Source of the DNA: Variovorax brevis | GTDB taxonomy: Bacteria > Pseudomonadota > Gammaproteobacteria > Burkholderiales > Burkholderiaceae_C | Reading direction: 5' to 3' | DNA: 64,000 bases | Assembly: GCF_030317105.1 (NCBI RefSeq) | Contig: NZ_JASZYG010000005.1 | Span: 558,001-622,000, forward strand | Shown here: positions 43,645 through 52,298 of the stretch, one piece after another | Numbering within the stretch: position 1 is the stretch's first letter | Layout of the letters: every line of letters starts with the position of its first letter | Notes under the pieces: generated by a model | The model's database searches: none | What the model saw: only the letters and a program-made list of their open reading frames with translations | What the model was told of the DNA's origin: nothing | Position numbers and translations under genes: made by a program

Positions 43645-44723
43645 GTGTCGCCTCCACGTCTGACGAAGTCCTGCAGGATCCGGCCGAGCGCCCCCCGCTC
43701 CCTGTGCCGATGGCTGCGGCGCCGGCGGCCCATGCAATGCCTTCAACAGCATCGCGAATGATTCTCGGCGGGTTGGCTGTCGCCGCATTGATCGCGCTCT
43801 TCATGGTCATCGCACTCTGGCAGAAGGTCGATGGCATGCAGGAGCAGTTGGCGCGCCAGAGCGCAGACGCGTTGGCGCAAGCCGGCGAGGCGCGCACCCT
43901 CGCACGTCAGGCGAGCGAAACGGTGCGCGACGCCGCAGCGCGCGTCGCCGTGAACGAAACGCGTGTTTCCGAACTGGCGCTGCAACGCACCCAACTCGAA
44001 GAACTCATCCAGAGCCTGTCGCGTTCGCGCGACGAGAACCTGGTGGTGGACATCGATTCCGCCGTGCGCCTTGGGCTGCAACAGGCGCAGGCCTCCGGCA
44101 GCACCGAGCCCTTGCTTTCAGCGCTCAAGGCTGGCGAGCAACGCGTTGCACGGGCTGCGCAGCCGCGGCTGGCTCCCTTGCAGCGCGCGCTTCAACGCGA
44201 TGCCGACCGCATCCGCTCCACCGCCAGCAACGACAGTGCGGACGCGCTTCAGAAACTCGATGAGCTGATTCGCTCGGTCGATGACTTGCCAGCACTCAAT
44301 GCTGTGGGTGCACGGGGCGGTTCAACCCTGTGGCCCAGCGACACCCTTCCGGCCGATGCGCCGTGGTGGGAACGGATCGTGGCCGCGGTTCGGCAGGAAG
44401 CGCGCTCGCTGGTGCGTGTGGGGCGCATCGACGCTCCTGAAGCGGTGCTGGTGGCGCCCGAGCAGATCTTCTTCCTGCGGGAGAACCTCAAGCTCCGGTT
44501 GATGAATGCCCGCCTGGCACTGCTGTCTCGCCAGCCGGACCGGGTGCGCAGCGAGCTGACTGCAGTTTCCGCCGCGCTGAACAAATATTTCGATCCCGCC
44601 TCGCGCCGTACACAGGCGGCGGCCACGCTGCTGCAGCAGTTGCAGGCGCAGGTCAAGGAGGCCGAGCCGCCGCGCGCCGACGACACCTTGGCGGCTCTCG
44701 CGACCGCCGCGGCGGGGCGATAG
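43641..44723 (+). CDS. hemX: HemX-family membrane protein (uroporphyrinogen-III C-methyltransferase-like, 360 aa)
   Basis: Anchored by one N-terminal helix (MILGGLAVAALIALFMVIALW, about residues 37-57) followed by a long coiled-coil rich periplasmic part (VDGMQEQLARQSADALAQAG onward) and the HemX domain (PWWERIVAAVRQEARSLVRV, APEQIFFLRENLKLRLMNARLALL). It has no SAM-dependent methyltransferase motifs, so the common database name as C-methyltransferase does not fit; HemX-type proteins are thought to scaffold heme enzymes. Start ATG within the hemD stop overlap. Confidence 0.88.
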   Translation: MSVASTSDEVLQDPAERPPLPVPMAAAPAAHAMPSTASRMILGGLAVAALIALFMVIALWQKVDGMQEQLARQSADALAQAGEARTLARQASETVRDAAARVAVNETRVSELALQRTQLEELIQSLSRSRDENLVVDIDSAVRLGLQQAQASGSTEPLLSALKAGEQRVARAAQPRLAPLQRALQRDADRIRSTASNDSADALQKLDELIRSVDDLPALNAVGARGGSTLWPSDTLPADAPWWERIVAAVRQEARSLVRVGRIDAPEAVLVAPEQIFFLRENLKLRLMNARLALLSRQPDRVRSELTAVSAALNKYFDPASRRTQAAATLLQQLQAQVKEAEPPRADDTLAALATAAAGR

Positions 44724-44727
44724 GGCC

Positions 44728-46011
44728 ATGCGTGCCGCCCTCTGGCTCCTGGCGCTGTTCGGCATTGCCGCGGCCGTCGCCCTGTTTGCCGGCAACAACC
44801 AGGGCACCATCACCGTGTTCTGGCCGCCTTGGCGCGTGGACCTGTCGCTCAACCTGGTGCTGCTCATCCTGTTTGCGGTGTTTGCGATATTGCACGTCGC
44901 ATTGCGCGCGCTCGCAGCACTTTTCTCGCTGCCGCGCCAAGCACGTCAATGGCGCATGCAGCAAAAGGAGCGCGCCCTGCACGCTTCGCTGCTCGACGCC
45001 ATCGCGCAACTGCTGGCGGGGCGCTTCTCGCGGGCCCGCAAGGCAGCGCAGGCCGCCTTGGTGCAGGAGCACACCCTTGCGGGACTGGATGCCAGCATTC
45101 CGCAAGCCCAGCAGATCCGCGTGATGTCGCATCTGCTGGCGGCCGAAAGTGCGCAATCACTGCAGGACAAGGCGGCGCGCGACGCGCATCTGCAGCTCGC
45201 GCTCAATGAAAGTGCCGAGCGCTCCGCCGCCGTCAGCCTGGAAACGCGCGAAGGCGTGCAGTTACGAGCCGCCCGTTGGGCGTTGCAGGATCGCGACGCA
45301 CCCACCGCGCTGGCGCGGCTGGAAGAGCTCCCTCATGGTGCACAACGCCGCACGCTGGCACTTCGCCTGAAACTCAAGGCCGCGCGCCTGGACGGCCGCA
45401 CGCTGGAGGCACTGGAAACGGCGCGCCTGCTCGCCAAGCACCGCGCTTTTTCCGAAACGGCCGCGCACAGCATCATCCGGGGCCTGGCGACCGACCTGCT
45501 GTCGGACGCGCACGATCCCGCGCAACTCCTGCGGGCGTGGGCGGAACTGGAAACCGCCGAGCGCGAGATGCCCGAGGTGGCCATTCATGCGGCGCAGCGC
45601 CAGGTTGCGCTGCGTGGCGACTTGGCGCTGGCCCGATCTTGGCTGCTTCCGGTATGGGAGCGCATGGTCGAAAACTCCCGCAGCCTGGGCGACGGCCTGC
45701 GGGTCAAGCTTGCCCGCGTGCTCGAAGCGGGCCTCGACTCTGTCGATGCCGATTGGCTGGCGCGGATCGAAACCGCCCAGCGCAACAATCCCCGCGACCC
45801 CAACCTGCAGTACCTCGCCGGCATGGCCTGCATGAAGCGCCAACTCTGGGGCAAGGCACAACAGTTGCTAACCCAAGCTGGACTCGGACTTCAGGATGCT
45901 GGCCTTCACCGTCACGCCTGGCACGCACTTGCGCGCCTCGCAGAGGAGCGGGGAGACCTCGAACAGGCGGCAGCAGCCTGGAAACGGGCCGCGGAAACCG
46001 AAATTTCCTGA
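44728..46011 (+). CDS. hemY: HemY-family TPR membrane protein (427 aa)
   Basis: Two N-terminal helices (about residues 3-20 and 39-62) with the HemY_N feature TVFWPPWRVDLSLNLVLLIL between, then a long TPR-like helical array (AQLLAGRFSRARKAAQAAL, GMACMKRQLWGKAQQLLTQA, LARLAEERGDLEQAAAAW). This is the proteobacterial HemY-like protein of unknown biochemical role, not the oxygen-dependent protoporphyrinogen oxidase also called HemY. Four bases after hemX; last of the hem operon. No terminator is visible before wza. Confidence 0.9.
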   Translation: MRAALWLLALFGIAAAVALFAGNNQGTITVFWPPWRVDLSLNLVLLILFAVFAILHVALRALAALFSLPRQARQWRMQQKERALHASLLDAIAQLLAGRFSRARKAAQAALVQEHTLAGLDASIPQAQQIRVMSHLLAAESAQSLQDKAARDAHLQLALNESAERSAAVSLETREGVQLRAARWALQDRDAPTALARLEELPHGAQRRTLALRLKLKAARLDGRTLEALETARLLAKHRAFSETAAHSIIRGLATDLLSDAHDPAQLLRAWAELETAEREMPEVAIHAAQRQVALRGDLALARSWLLPVWERMVENSRSLGDGLRVKLARVLEAGLDSVDADWLARIETAQRNNPRDPNLQYLAGMACMKRQLWGKAQQLLTQAGLGLQDAGLHRHAWHALARLAEERGDLEQAAAAWKRAAETEIS

Positions 46012-46162
46012 TTTCGATTTCTCCACGTCTCGCGCCCCCTCGTCAACTACTTCACGTTGTCTGACAGCCATTTGGAATAGCGCTCTCGAGGACTGGCACG
46101 ACCCATTTTTGTGCAGTACAGTTCGTAACTGATTGCAAAAGTATTAATCCTTAGGGTTGAGT

Positions 46163-47329
46163 GTGAGAGCGTATTCCAAACCATTGTTCTTACAAACCGC
46201 GTTGCTGATTGGCCTCGGCGTCTTGCAGGGGTGCACTGTTGCACCCGCGCTGATCCCTGGCTTCGATTCGGTGCGGCTTGAGAAATCGACGGCAAAGCCG
46301 GTCGTTCCTGCGGGTTCCTCGGTTGCCCTTGCCGACCAGCCGCCGGACGGCGCCATCACGCCCATCACGCCTGAGCTGATCGCTTCCTTGCGTACCGAAG
46401 CGCCTGCCAGCGTCGGGCCTGAAGTCGAGGCCTTGCTGGGGGAGCCGCCGATTTACCGCATTGGTATCGGCGACGCGATCGGCATCCACGTCTACGACCA
46501 CCCTGAACTGGTGTTCAGTTCCACGCCGGCGACCACCGTGGCGGACCCGGCCAGCGTTTCGCCAGCGCCCGGTTTCCTGGTGTCCAGTGGCGGAATATTG
46601 ACCTTTCCCTATGCCGGCCAGATTCGCGCCGCAGGCATGACGATCCAGGAGCTTTCCGACACGCTGACCCAGCGGCTCTCGCGCGTCTTCAAGAACCCCC
46701 AGATCACCGTCCGCGTCGAGGCGTTCCGCAGCAAGCGCGCCTATGTCGAGGGCGAGGTCCGCACGCCAGGCATCCAGGTCTTCACCGACATCCCGATGAC
46801 CTTGCCCGAGGCCATCAATCGCGCCGGCGGCATCAATCCCGCTGGAGACCGCTCCTATGTCACGCTCACTCGCAAGGGCGTGACAACCTCGATCGACTTG
46901 ATGCGAATGGCCGAGGCCGGTATCGATCCGGCCCGCATTCCGCTGCAAAACGGTGACCTCGTGTTCGTGCGCAATCGCGACGAGCGCAAGGTCATGGTGA
47001 TGGGTGAAGTCGTCAATGCGCAGGCCATGCTGATGCGCAACGGCCGCTTGAGCCTGAACGACGCGCTGAGCGAAGCAGGCGGCGTCAACCTCGGCACGTC
47101 CAATCCGCGCCAGATTTTCGTGATCCGGAACCAACCGCAAGGCGGCTACACCATCTACCACCTGGACGCCCGCTCCGCGACGGCGCTGGCCATGGCCGAT
47201 GGGTTCCCCCTGAAGCCGAAGGACGTTGTCTACGTCGATCCGGTGCCGTTGGTGTTGTGGAGCCGTGTGGCCAACCTGGTGCTGCCGTCCAGCACAGCCT
47301 ACACGTCCGTGCGCAACATCCCACGATAG
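46163..47329 (+). CDS. wza: Wza-type polysaccharide export lipoprotein (388 aa)
   Basis: Outer-membrane channel component for exopolysaccharide. Lipoprotein signal FLQTALLIGLGVLQGC (lipobox LQGC); Poly_export domain (IYRIGIGDAIGIHVYDHPEL, GGILTFPYAGQIRAAGMTIQ, RVFKNPQITVRVEAFRSKRA) and SLBB domains (VYVEGEVRTPGIQVF-type, KVMVMGEVVNAQAMLM), ending LWSRVANLVLPSSTAY. GTG 46163 is chosen because AGGG lies six bases upstream; a TTG at 46157 would abut that AGGG. The 151-bp gap after hemY has a small CAGTTCGTAACTG palindrome (46119-46131). First gene of the wza-wzc pair. Confidence 0.92.
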   Translation: MRAYSKPLFLQTALLIGLGVLQGCTVAPALIPGFDSVRLEKSTAKPVVPAGSSVALADQPPDGAITPITPELIASLRTEAPASVGPEVEALLGEPPIYRIGIGDAIGIHVYDHPELVFSSTPATTVADPASVSPAPGFLVSSGGILTFPYAGQIRAAGMTIQELSDTLTQRLSRVFKNPQITVRVEAFRSKRAYVEGEVRTPGIQVFTDIPMTLPEAINRAGGINPAGDRSYVTLTRKGVTTSIDLMRMAEAGIDPARIPLQNGDLVFVRNRDERKVMVMGEVVNAQAMLMRNGRLSLNDALSEAGGVNLGTSNPRQIFVIRNQPQGGYTIYHLDARSATALAMADGFPLKPKDVVYVDPVPLVLWSRVANLVLPSSTAYTSVRNIPR

Positions 47330-47339
47330 TAGCCAGCCG

Positions 47340-49607
47340 ATGAATTCCAAATATCAAAACTCGGGGCTCGCGCCAAACACCATACCGGGCGTGGCCGAAC
47401 CGGCTGCGGAAAGCGAAGTCGACCTGGGGCGCTATCTCGAAGCGTTGATCGTCAACAAGTGGCTGATCCTTGCCATCGTGGTTTTGGTGACGGCACTGGG
47501 CGCCATCTATGCGATGCTCCAGCGGCCGGTCTATGAAGCCAATCTTGTCGTGCAGGTGGAGGATTCCGAGGGCGCAAGCAAAAACGTACTTGGAGAGGCC
47601 AGCACGATCCTGGACGTCAAGACGCCGGCCGCCGCGGAAATTGAAATCATCCGCTCGCGCACGGTGATCGGCGAGGCGGTGGACGCCACGCACCTGAACA
47701 TCACGGCGATTCCGCGTTACGCGCCCTACGTGGGCGGCTGGCTGGCGCGGCGGGCGACCGGGATTTCGGACCCTGGCTTCCTTGGCATGGCGGGCTACGT
47801 GACGGGAACCGAACGCATCGTGATTTCGCGTTTCGCCCTCCCGTCTCGCCTCGAAGGCCAGCAGTTCATCGTCACTGCGCAAGGCGACGGCCGTTACACC
47901 CTCAACCATCCGGGTTGGCAGGAGCCGCTGCAGGGGTCGGTCGGGACGCTGCTCAAGGCGGATACGCCGGACGGCCCGGTCGAGCTGTTCATCACTACCC
48001 TGGCGGGCAAGCGCGGCGCCGACTTCTATCTTTCGCGTGTGTCGCGTCAAGCGACGATCGAGAACGTGCAGTCGCGCCTGGGCATCACCGAGCGTGGCAA
48101 GCAGTCCGGCATCATCAACGTCTCCATGCAGGACTCCAACGCGAGCTTGCTGGCGGGCGTGCTCAACGCCATCGGCGCCCAATATGTGCGGCAGAACATC
48201 GAGCGACGCGCAGCCGAGGCACAGAAGACGCTCGGCTTCCTCGATGTGCAATTGCCACTGTTCAAGAAGCAGCTGGAGCAGTCCGAAGAGGTCTACAACC
48301 GCTATCGGAACCAGCAGGGAACGGTCGCGTTCGGTGAGGAAGCCAACCTCATTCTTGCGATGTCCGTGGACCGCCAGACCAAGCTGCTGGAAGCGCAACA
48401 AAAGCGCACGGAACTGGAACAGCGCTTCACCTCGAATCACCCGGCAGTGCAAACGCTGGATGCGCAGATCTCGGCCCTCAAGGGCAACATGGCCGATATC
48501 CAGACGCGCATCAAGGCGCTGCCGGCCGTGCAGCAAGAAGCAGTGCGCATGGAGCGCGACGTCAAGGTCAACACAGAGCTGTATCAATCGCTCCTCAACA
48601 ACGCCATGCAGCTTCGCCTGGTCAAGGAGGGCAAGGTCGGCAACGTGCGGATCCTCGACGAGGCTGAAGTCGCACTGGCGCCCATCAAGCCGCAGCGCAA
48701 GACCATTGTCGGTGCGGCCTTTGCGCTGGGTCTTTTCCTCGGTATCGTCGCCGCGCTGGTGCGCAACATGCTCGTTGAGCAACGCATCCAGGATCCGCAC
48801 GAAGTGGAATCGCATACCGGACTTGCGGTTTTCTCGACGATCCCGATCAGCGAACATCAGGCGGCCATTGCAGGCCGGCGCCTCACGGGCGTCACGGGTG
48901 TGCGACTGCTCGCGATCGAGTATCCCGACGATCCAACCGTCGAAAGCTTGCGCAGCCTTCGCACGGCCATGCAATTCGCCATGCTGGAATCGCCCAGCAA
49001 CCGGATCATCATCACTGGCGCGACGCCTGGCGTGGGCAAGAGCTTTGTGTCGGCAAACTTCTCTGCCCTCATGGCAGCGGCGGGAAAGAAGACGCTGCTC
49101 GTCGATGCGGACATGCGGCGCGGGCACCTGCACCAGTACTTGGGCCTGCAGCGTCATGGTGGTCTGTCCGAACTGATCGCGGGCAGCCTGACGGTTCAGC
49201 AGACGGTCCATCGCCAGGTCGTGCCGAACCTGGACTTCCTGGCGACGGGGCAACTTCCGCCAAACCCGGCGGAACTGCTGACGTCCGAGTCCTTCTCGGC
49301 CACGTTGAAGAAGCTCTCGGAGCTATACGATCTGGTGGTCATCGACACGCCGCCTGTGCTGGTGGCTTCGGACACCTCGTCCATCGCAACGCACGCAGGA
49401 ACGGTGCTGCTCATTGCGCGGGCCAATCTGTCGACCATGGGCGAACTCAAGGAAAGCACGCGTCGCCTGTCACTGGCAGGCAAGGCGGCAGCCGGTGTGT
49501 TGCTCAATGGCATGGATTCGAAGCGCCGCGCATACGGCAACTACAAGTACGGCCGCTACCGCTACACGAGCTACAACTACGAAAGCATCCTGCCGGAAGA
49601 GCAATAG
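47340..49607 (+). CDS. wzc: Wzc-type polysaccharide co-polymerase / tyrosine autokinase (755 aa)
   Basis: Inner-membrane regulator of chain length and export. The N-terminal Wzz region has TM1 (NKWLILAIVVLVTALGAIYAML, about 39-60), a large periplasmic coiled-coil domain (LDVQLPLFKKQLEQSEEVYN), the PxxP-like APIKPQRKTIVGA before TM2 (about 460-480), then the BY-kinase with Walker A GATPGVGKSFVSANF, Walker A' LLVDADMRRG and Walker B LVVIDTPPVL. The C-terminus carries a tyrosine cluster (seven Tyr among the last 22 residues) for trans-autophosphorylation. Starts 10 bp after wza; no strong SD, so possibly coupled. Confidence 0.94.
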   Translation: MNSKYQNSGLAPNTIPGVAEPAAESEVDLGRYLEALIVNKWLILAIVVLVTALGAIYAMLQRPVYEANLVVQVEDSEGASKNVLGEASTILDVKTPAAAEIEIIRSRTVIGEAVDATHLNITAIPRYAPYVGGWLARRATGISDPGFLGMAGYVTGTERIVISRFALPSRLEGQQFIVTAQGDGRYTLNHPGWQEPLQGSVGTLLKADTPDGPVELFITTLAGKRGADFYLSRVSRQATIENVQSRLGITERGKQSGIINVSMQDSNASLLAGVLNAIGAQYVRQNIERRAAEAQKTLGFLDVQLPLFKKQLEQSEEVYNRYRNQQGTVAFGEEANLILAMSVDRQTKLLEAQQKRTELEQRFTSNHPAVQTLDAQISALKGNMADIQTRIKALPAVQQEAVRMERDVKVNTELYQSLLNNAMQLRLVKEGKVGNVRILDEAEVALAPIKPQRKTIVGAAFALGLFLGIVAALVRNMLVEQRIQDPHEVESHTGLAVFSTIPISEHQAAIAGRRLTGVTGVRLLAIEYPDDPTVESLRSLRTAMQFAMLESPSNRIIITGATPGVGKSFVSANFSALMAAAGKKTLLVDADMRRGHLHQYLGLQRHGGLSELIAGSLTVQQTVHRQVVPNLDFLATGQLPPNPAELLTSESFSATLKKLSELYDLVVIDTPPVLVASDTSSIATHAGTVLLIARANLSTMGELKESTRRLSLAGKAAAGVLLNGMDSKRRAYGNYKYGRYRYTSYNYESILPEEQ

Positions 49608-49659
49608 TTGCGAGTGCCCTGTAAGGGGCACATCGCCGGCGACACAAGCCGCCCAAGGA

Positions 49660-49692
49660 CGCCCGATGAAATTCATCGGGCGTTTCACTTTG
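49660..49692 (+). terminator. Hairpin terminator after wzc
   Basis: A perfect 23-base palindrome (49660-49682, 11-bp arms around one A; stem CGCCCGATGAA) followed by TTTCACTTT. It lies about 50 bp after the wzc stop, as expected for an intrinsic terminator with a weak T-run. Confidence 0.75.
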
Positions 49693-49749
49693 AGGATTGC
49701 CGTGCTTTTTCCCCGAAGTGGTAAAGCTGATCAGGATGGTTCGGAAGCA

Positions 49750-49791
49750 ACAAAAAAAGCGCGGCAACTGTTGCCGCGCTTTTTCCTTTTG
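49750..49791. terminator. Bidirectional terminator between wzc and the minus-strand EPS operon
   Basis: A strong GC stem (AAAGCGCGGCAAC / GTTGCCGCGCTTT) flanked by seven A's on the left and TTTTTCCTTTT on the right, so it can terminate transcripts from both directions. It separates the convergent wza-wzc and glycosyltransferase operons; the minus-strand operon ends 12 bp to its right. Confidence 0.88.
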
Positions 49792-49802
49792 AGTTGCTCA
49801 GG

Positions 49803-51104
49803 TCAGGCTTGCTGGGCAGCGAGAACGCAAGTCTTCAGCGCCGATTCAAACTGTCGAAGCACGCCGTCGCGCGTCATGTGCTCTTCGGCCCAAGCCCTGG
49901 CCTGACGCCCGAGCCGTGCGCGCAGTTCAGGCTGCGAAGCCAAGGTCTCGATCGCGGTGGCAAAAGCCTGCCCATCGTCGGGCGTCACCACCTGACCGCA
50001 AAGCGCCACGACCTGGCCCAGTTCGGTTTCCGGTCGAGCGCCTGCCACCACCGGCCGACCGCTGCTGAGCATGCCCGTGAGCTTGGAGGGCATCACCAGG
50101 TCGGCCGCATCGGCGCGTTGGGGCAAAAGGTGGATGTCGGCCAGCCCGAGCAAGTCCGACAAGCGTTCGATCGGCTGCAGGTCCAGGAAGCGTACATTCG
50201 GCAAGCCCGCGCAGGCTTGCACGAGTGCGTCGCGGCCAACGCCGGCGCCGCAGAAGACGAACTGGATTGAGGGCTTGTCTTTCAGGCGCCTGGCGATGTC
50301 AGCCAACACTTCCAAGCCTTGCTTGGCGCCCATGTTTCCGGAATAAAGTGCGACCACCGTGTCGGCCGGGATGCCCAACTCCGTTCGATACGGGCTGGCG
50401 CAGGTCAACGGCTTGATGGCCGAAACGTCCACCCAGTTGGGCAAGTGCACAAGGCGTTCATTGACGATGCCCTTGCTCCGTGCGCGATCGAGCATGCGAT
50501 GGGAAATGGTCGAGACGCGATCGAACTGGCGCATGAGCGCGCACTCCACGGCCGTGACCCAGCGGCGCAACCGATCGCCCTTGAGCAGACCCAGATCAAA
50601 GGCGGCATCGACTTCATAGTCCTGGATGTGAAGCCAGGCTCGCGCGCCGCGCAGGCGTGCAAAGGCCAACGCAGCCGGCGCACAGGCAAAGGCGGGTTCG
50701 ACGACCCATACGACGTCGGGTCGCCAGCGCCATTGCGCTATCAGGGCCGGGAAGCTCGAGATCGCAAAACTGACGAGATGGATGATGCGCCGCAGGCCGT
50801 TGGCCTTGGCGGGAACCCACAACGGCGAGCGAATGACGTGGACGCCACGCCACTGCTCGCGTGCATATCGCGAAGCGCTATAGCCTTCCCGCACCGCCCA
50901 TTCCGGGTAGTAGGGTGGCGCAGTGACGACGCGGACATCGTGTCCCTGTGCGGCAAGCCACTCGGCCATTTCGCCCGTGTACTTGCCGATGCCCGTCATT
51001 TCTGGCGCAAAGTTGATGCCGTAGAGCAGCAGCTTCATGGGGCGTCCGGCAGGGACGCTGGCAAAGGAGTGGGCGGCAGGCACCGCCGTTTGAGCGTCAG
51101 ACAT
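49803..51104 (-). CDS. WcaI-like glycosyltransferase, GT4 (433 aa)
   Basis: GT-B glycosyltransferase resembling colanic-acid WcaI. It has KLLLYGINFAPEMTGIGKYT, a C-terminal donor-binding half (VVALYSGNMGAKQGLEVLAD, FVFCGAGVGRDALVQA) and DIHLLPQRADAADLVMPSKLTGMLSSGRPV. WcaI homologues usually begin at the MKLLLYGIN methionine (51038, 411 aa). The earlier ATG at 51104 is reported because it overlaps the upstream stop by eight bases and would be coupled; neither has a clear SD. Last gene of the minus-strand exopolysaccharide operon. Sugar specificity unknown. Confidence 0.88.
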   Translation of the reverse strand: MSDAQTAVPAAHSFASVPAGRPMKLLLYGINFAPEMTGIGKYTGEMAEWLAAQGHDVRVVTAPPYYPEWAVREGYSASRYAREQWRGVHVIRSPLWVPAKANGLRRIIHLVSFAISSFPALIAQWRWRPDVVWVVEPAFACAPAALAFARLRGARAWLHIQDYEVDAAFDLGLLKGDRLRRWVTAVECALMRQFDRVSTISHRMLDRARSKGIVNERLVHLPNWVDVSAIKPLTCASPYRTELGIPADTVVALYSGNMGAKQGLEVLADIARRLKDKPSIQFVFCGAGVGRDALVQACAGLPNVRFLDLQPIERLSDLLGLADIHLLPQRADAADLVMPSKLTGMLSSGRPVVAGARPETELGQVVALCGQVVTPDDGQAFATAIETLASQPELRARLGRQARAWAEEHMTRDGVLRQFESALKTCVLAAQQA

Positions 51105-52290
51105 GTGCACTTTGCTTGTCCATGTGCGACACGCCTTTGGGTGAGTTTTTTTGCACCACGTGCACCAGCGTCCGCGCCACGTTGTCCATCCTGAAATTCC
51201 GGTCGAAGCAGCGCAGTGCGGCCTCACGCATGATTGCCCACTGCGGGGCAGGTGTTGCGAGCCAACGCTCGAGCAGCGCAACCGTGCCGTTGATCGAGTC
51301 GGTTTCCACATAGCCCGCGTGGCCTGCTTCGATCTCGCGCCAGATGTTCACCTTGTCGCTGATCAGCACCGGGCACTTGCAGGCCAGCGCTTCGGCAACG
51401 GCGATCCCGAAGTTTTCCTGGTGCGATGGAAGGCAGAACGCTTCGCTTGCGCGAAAGGCGCCCCACTTGAGTTGGCCTGCGAGCATGCCCGTCCACGTCA
51501 CCCTGTCGGCCACGCCGAGTTGCTGCGCCCTTGCCTGCAGTGCGCGGGTCCAGTTCGCCTGGTCGGGGCCTGCCATGACCAAGTGAACATCGGGTGTGTT
51601 GCGACACGCCTTCGCAAATGCCTCGATGAGCAGGTCGCAGCCCTTTTTGGGGTGAATGCGGCCCAGGAAGAGAAGAAGGCGTTTTCCCTGCAACTCGGGA
51701 TAGGCGTCGAGAAAGACGCGCCTTGAATCTTGCGCATCATCGGTGGGTGCCGAGGTGCCAAAAGAGACGATCGCCTCGTTGCAGCGATAGAGCCAGAATG
51801 ACTTGCGCGCCAGCAGGCGCTCTTCTTCGCAGGTGAAGAGCACCGCGTTTGCGTCGCGCAGCACCCGGTATTCGGCCCATGGCCAATAGAGCCACTTCTT
51901 CAGGTGCTTGAGCGGATACCGGCGCTTGAACCAAGGATCCAGCATGCCGTGCGGAAAGACAAAGTAAGGCGTGGGCGAATCATTGCGTGCGCGCCAGGCG
52001 GCCAAGCCGTGGTACTGCCACAGGCCATTGACGATGACCGCATCGAAATTTTCAGCATTGCTTTGCAGCCAGGGCAAGAGCGCGGGGCTGTAGCCAAAGC
52101 GACCCTTGGCGGGCCCCAGTGCATGCAACGTGGTTGGAAAGTCTTGAACCCACGGCGCGTCGTCCGCATCGAGTGAGACGAATTCGCCGGTGTGGCCCAG
52201 TTCCACCAAAGACCGGTGCAGGTGGCGCGCGCCTTCGATCGGGCCGCCGCCGGTGGGGTCTACCGAGGCGATGAGGTGCAGGAATCTCAT
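51097..52290 (-). CDS. Glycosyltransferase, GT4 (397 aa)
   Basis: GT-B fold transferase: MRFLHLIASVDPTGGGPIEG at the N-terminus, VFPHGMLDPWFKRRYPLKHLKK in the acceptor-side domain, and a GT4 donor site with LLLFLGRIHPKKGCDLLIEAFA, EAFCLPSHQENFGIAVAEALAC (E-x7-E) and CPVLISDKVNIWREI. A 15-residue tail after the catalytic domain overlaps the next gene. Eight bases separate it from the upstream polymerase gene, so it is in the same operon. Acts in the cytoplasm on a lipid-linked repeat unit. Confidence 0.92.
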   Translation of the reverse strand: MRFLHLIASVDPTGGGPIEGARHLHRSLVELGHTGEFVSLDADDAPWVQDFPTTLHALGPAKGRFGYSPALLPWLQSNAENFDAVIVNGLWQYHGLAAWRARNDSPTPYFVFPHGMLDPWFKRRYPLKHLKKWLYWPWAEYRVLRDANAVLFTCEEERLLARKSFWLYRCNEAIVSFGTSAPTDDAQDSRRVFLDAYPELQGKRLLLFLGRIHPKKGCDLLIEAFAKACRNTPDVHLVMAGPDQANWTRALQARAQQLGVADRVTWTGMLAGQLKWGAFRASEAFCLPSHQENFGIAVAEALACKCPVLISDKVNIWREIEAGHAGYVETDSINGTVALLERWLATPAPQWAIMREAALRCFDRNFRMDNVARTLVHVVQKNSPKGVSHMDKQSAHV

Positions 52291-52298
52291 GGACGCAG

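Noticed and set aside
43641..44723. Uroporphyrinogen-III C-methyltransferase activity for the HemX gene
   Set aside because: No SAM-binding or CobA-type motifs; only the HemX membrane/coiled-coil domain is present.
46094..46114. Possible sigma-54 promoter before wza (CTGGCACGACCC...TTGTGC)
   Set aside because: The -24-like GG and the -12-like GC are 16 bases apart instead of 10.
46142..46148. TATTAAT as -10 box for wza
   Set aside because: A transcript from it would start within the AGGG ribosome site, leaving no leader, and no -35 is present at the right distance.
47085..49253. 722-codon minus-strand frame opposite wzc
   Set aside because: No recognisable domain; wzc motifs on the other strand are complete.
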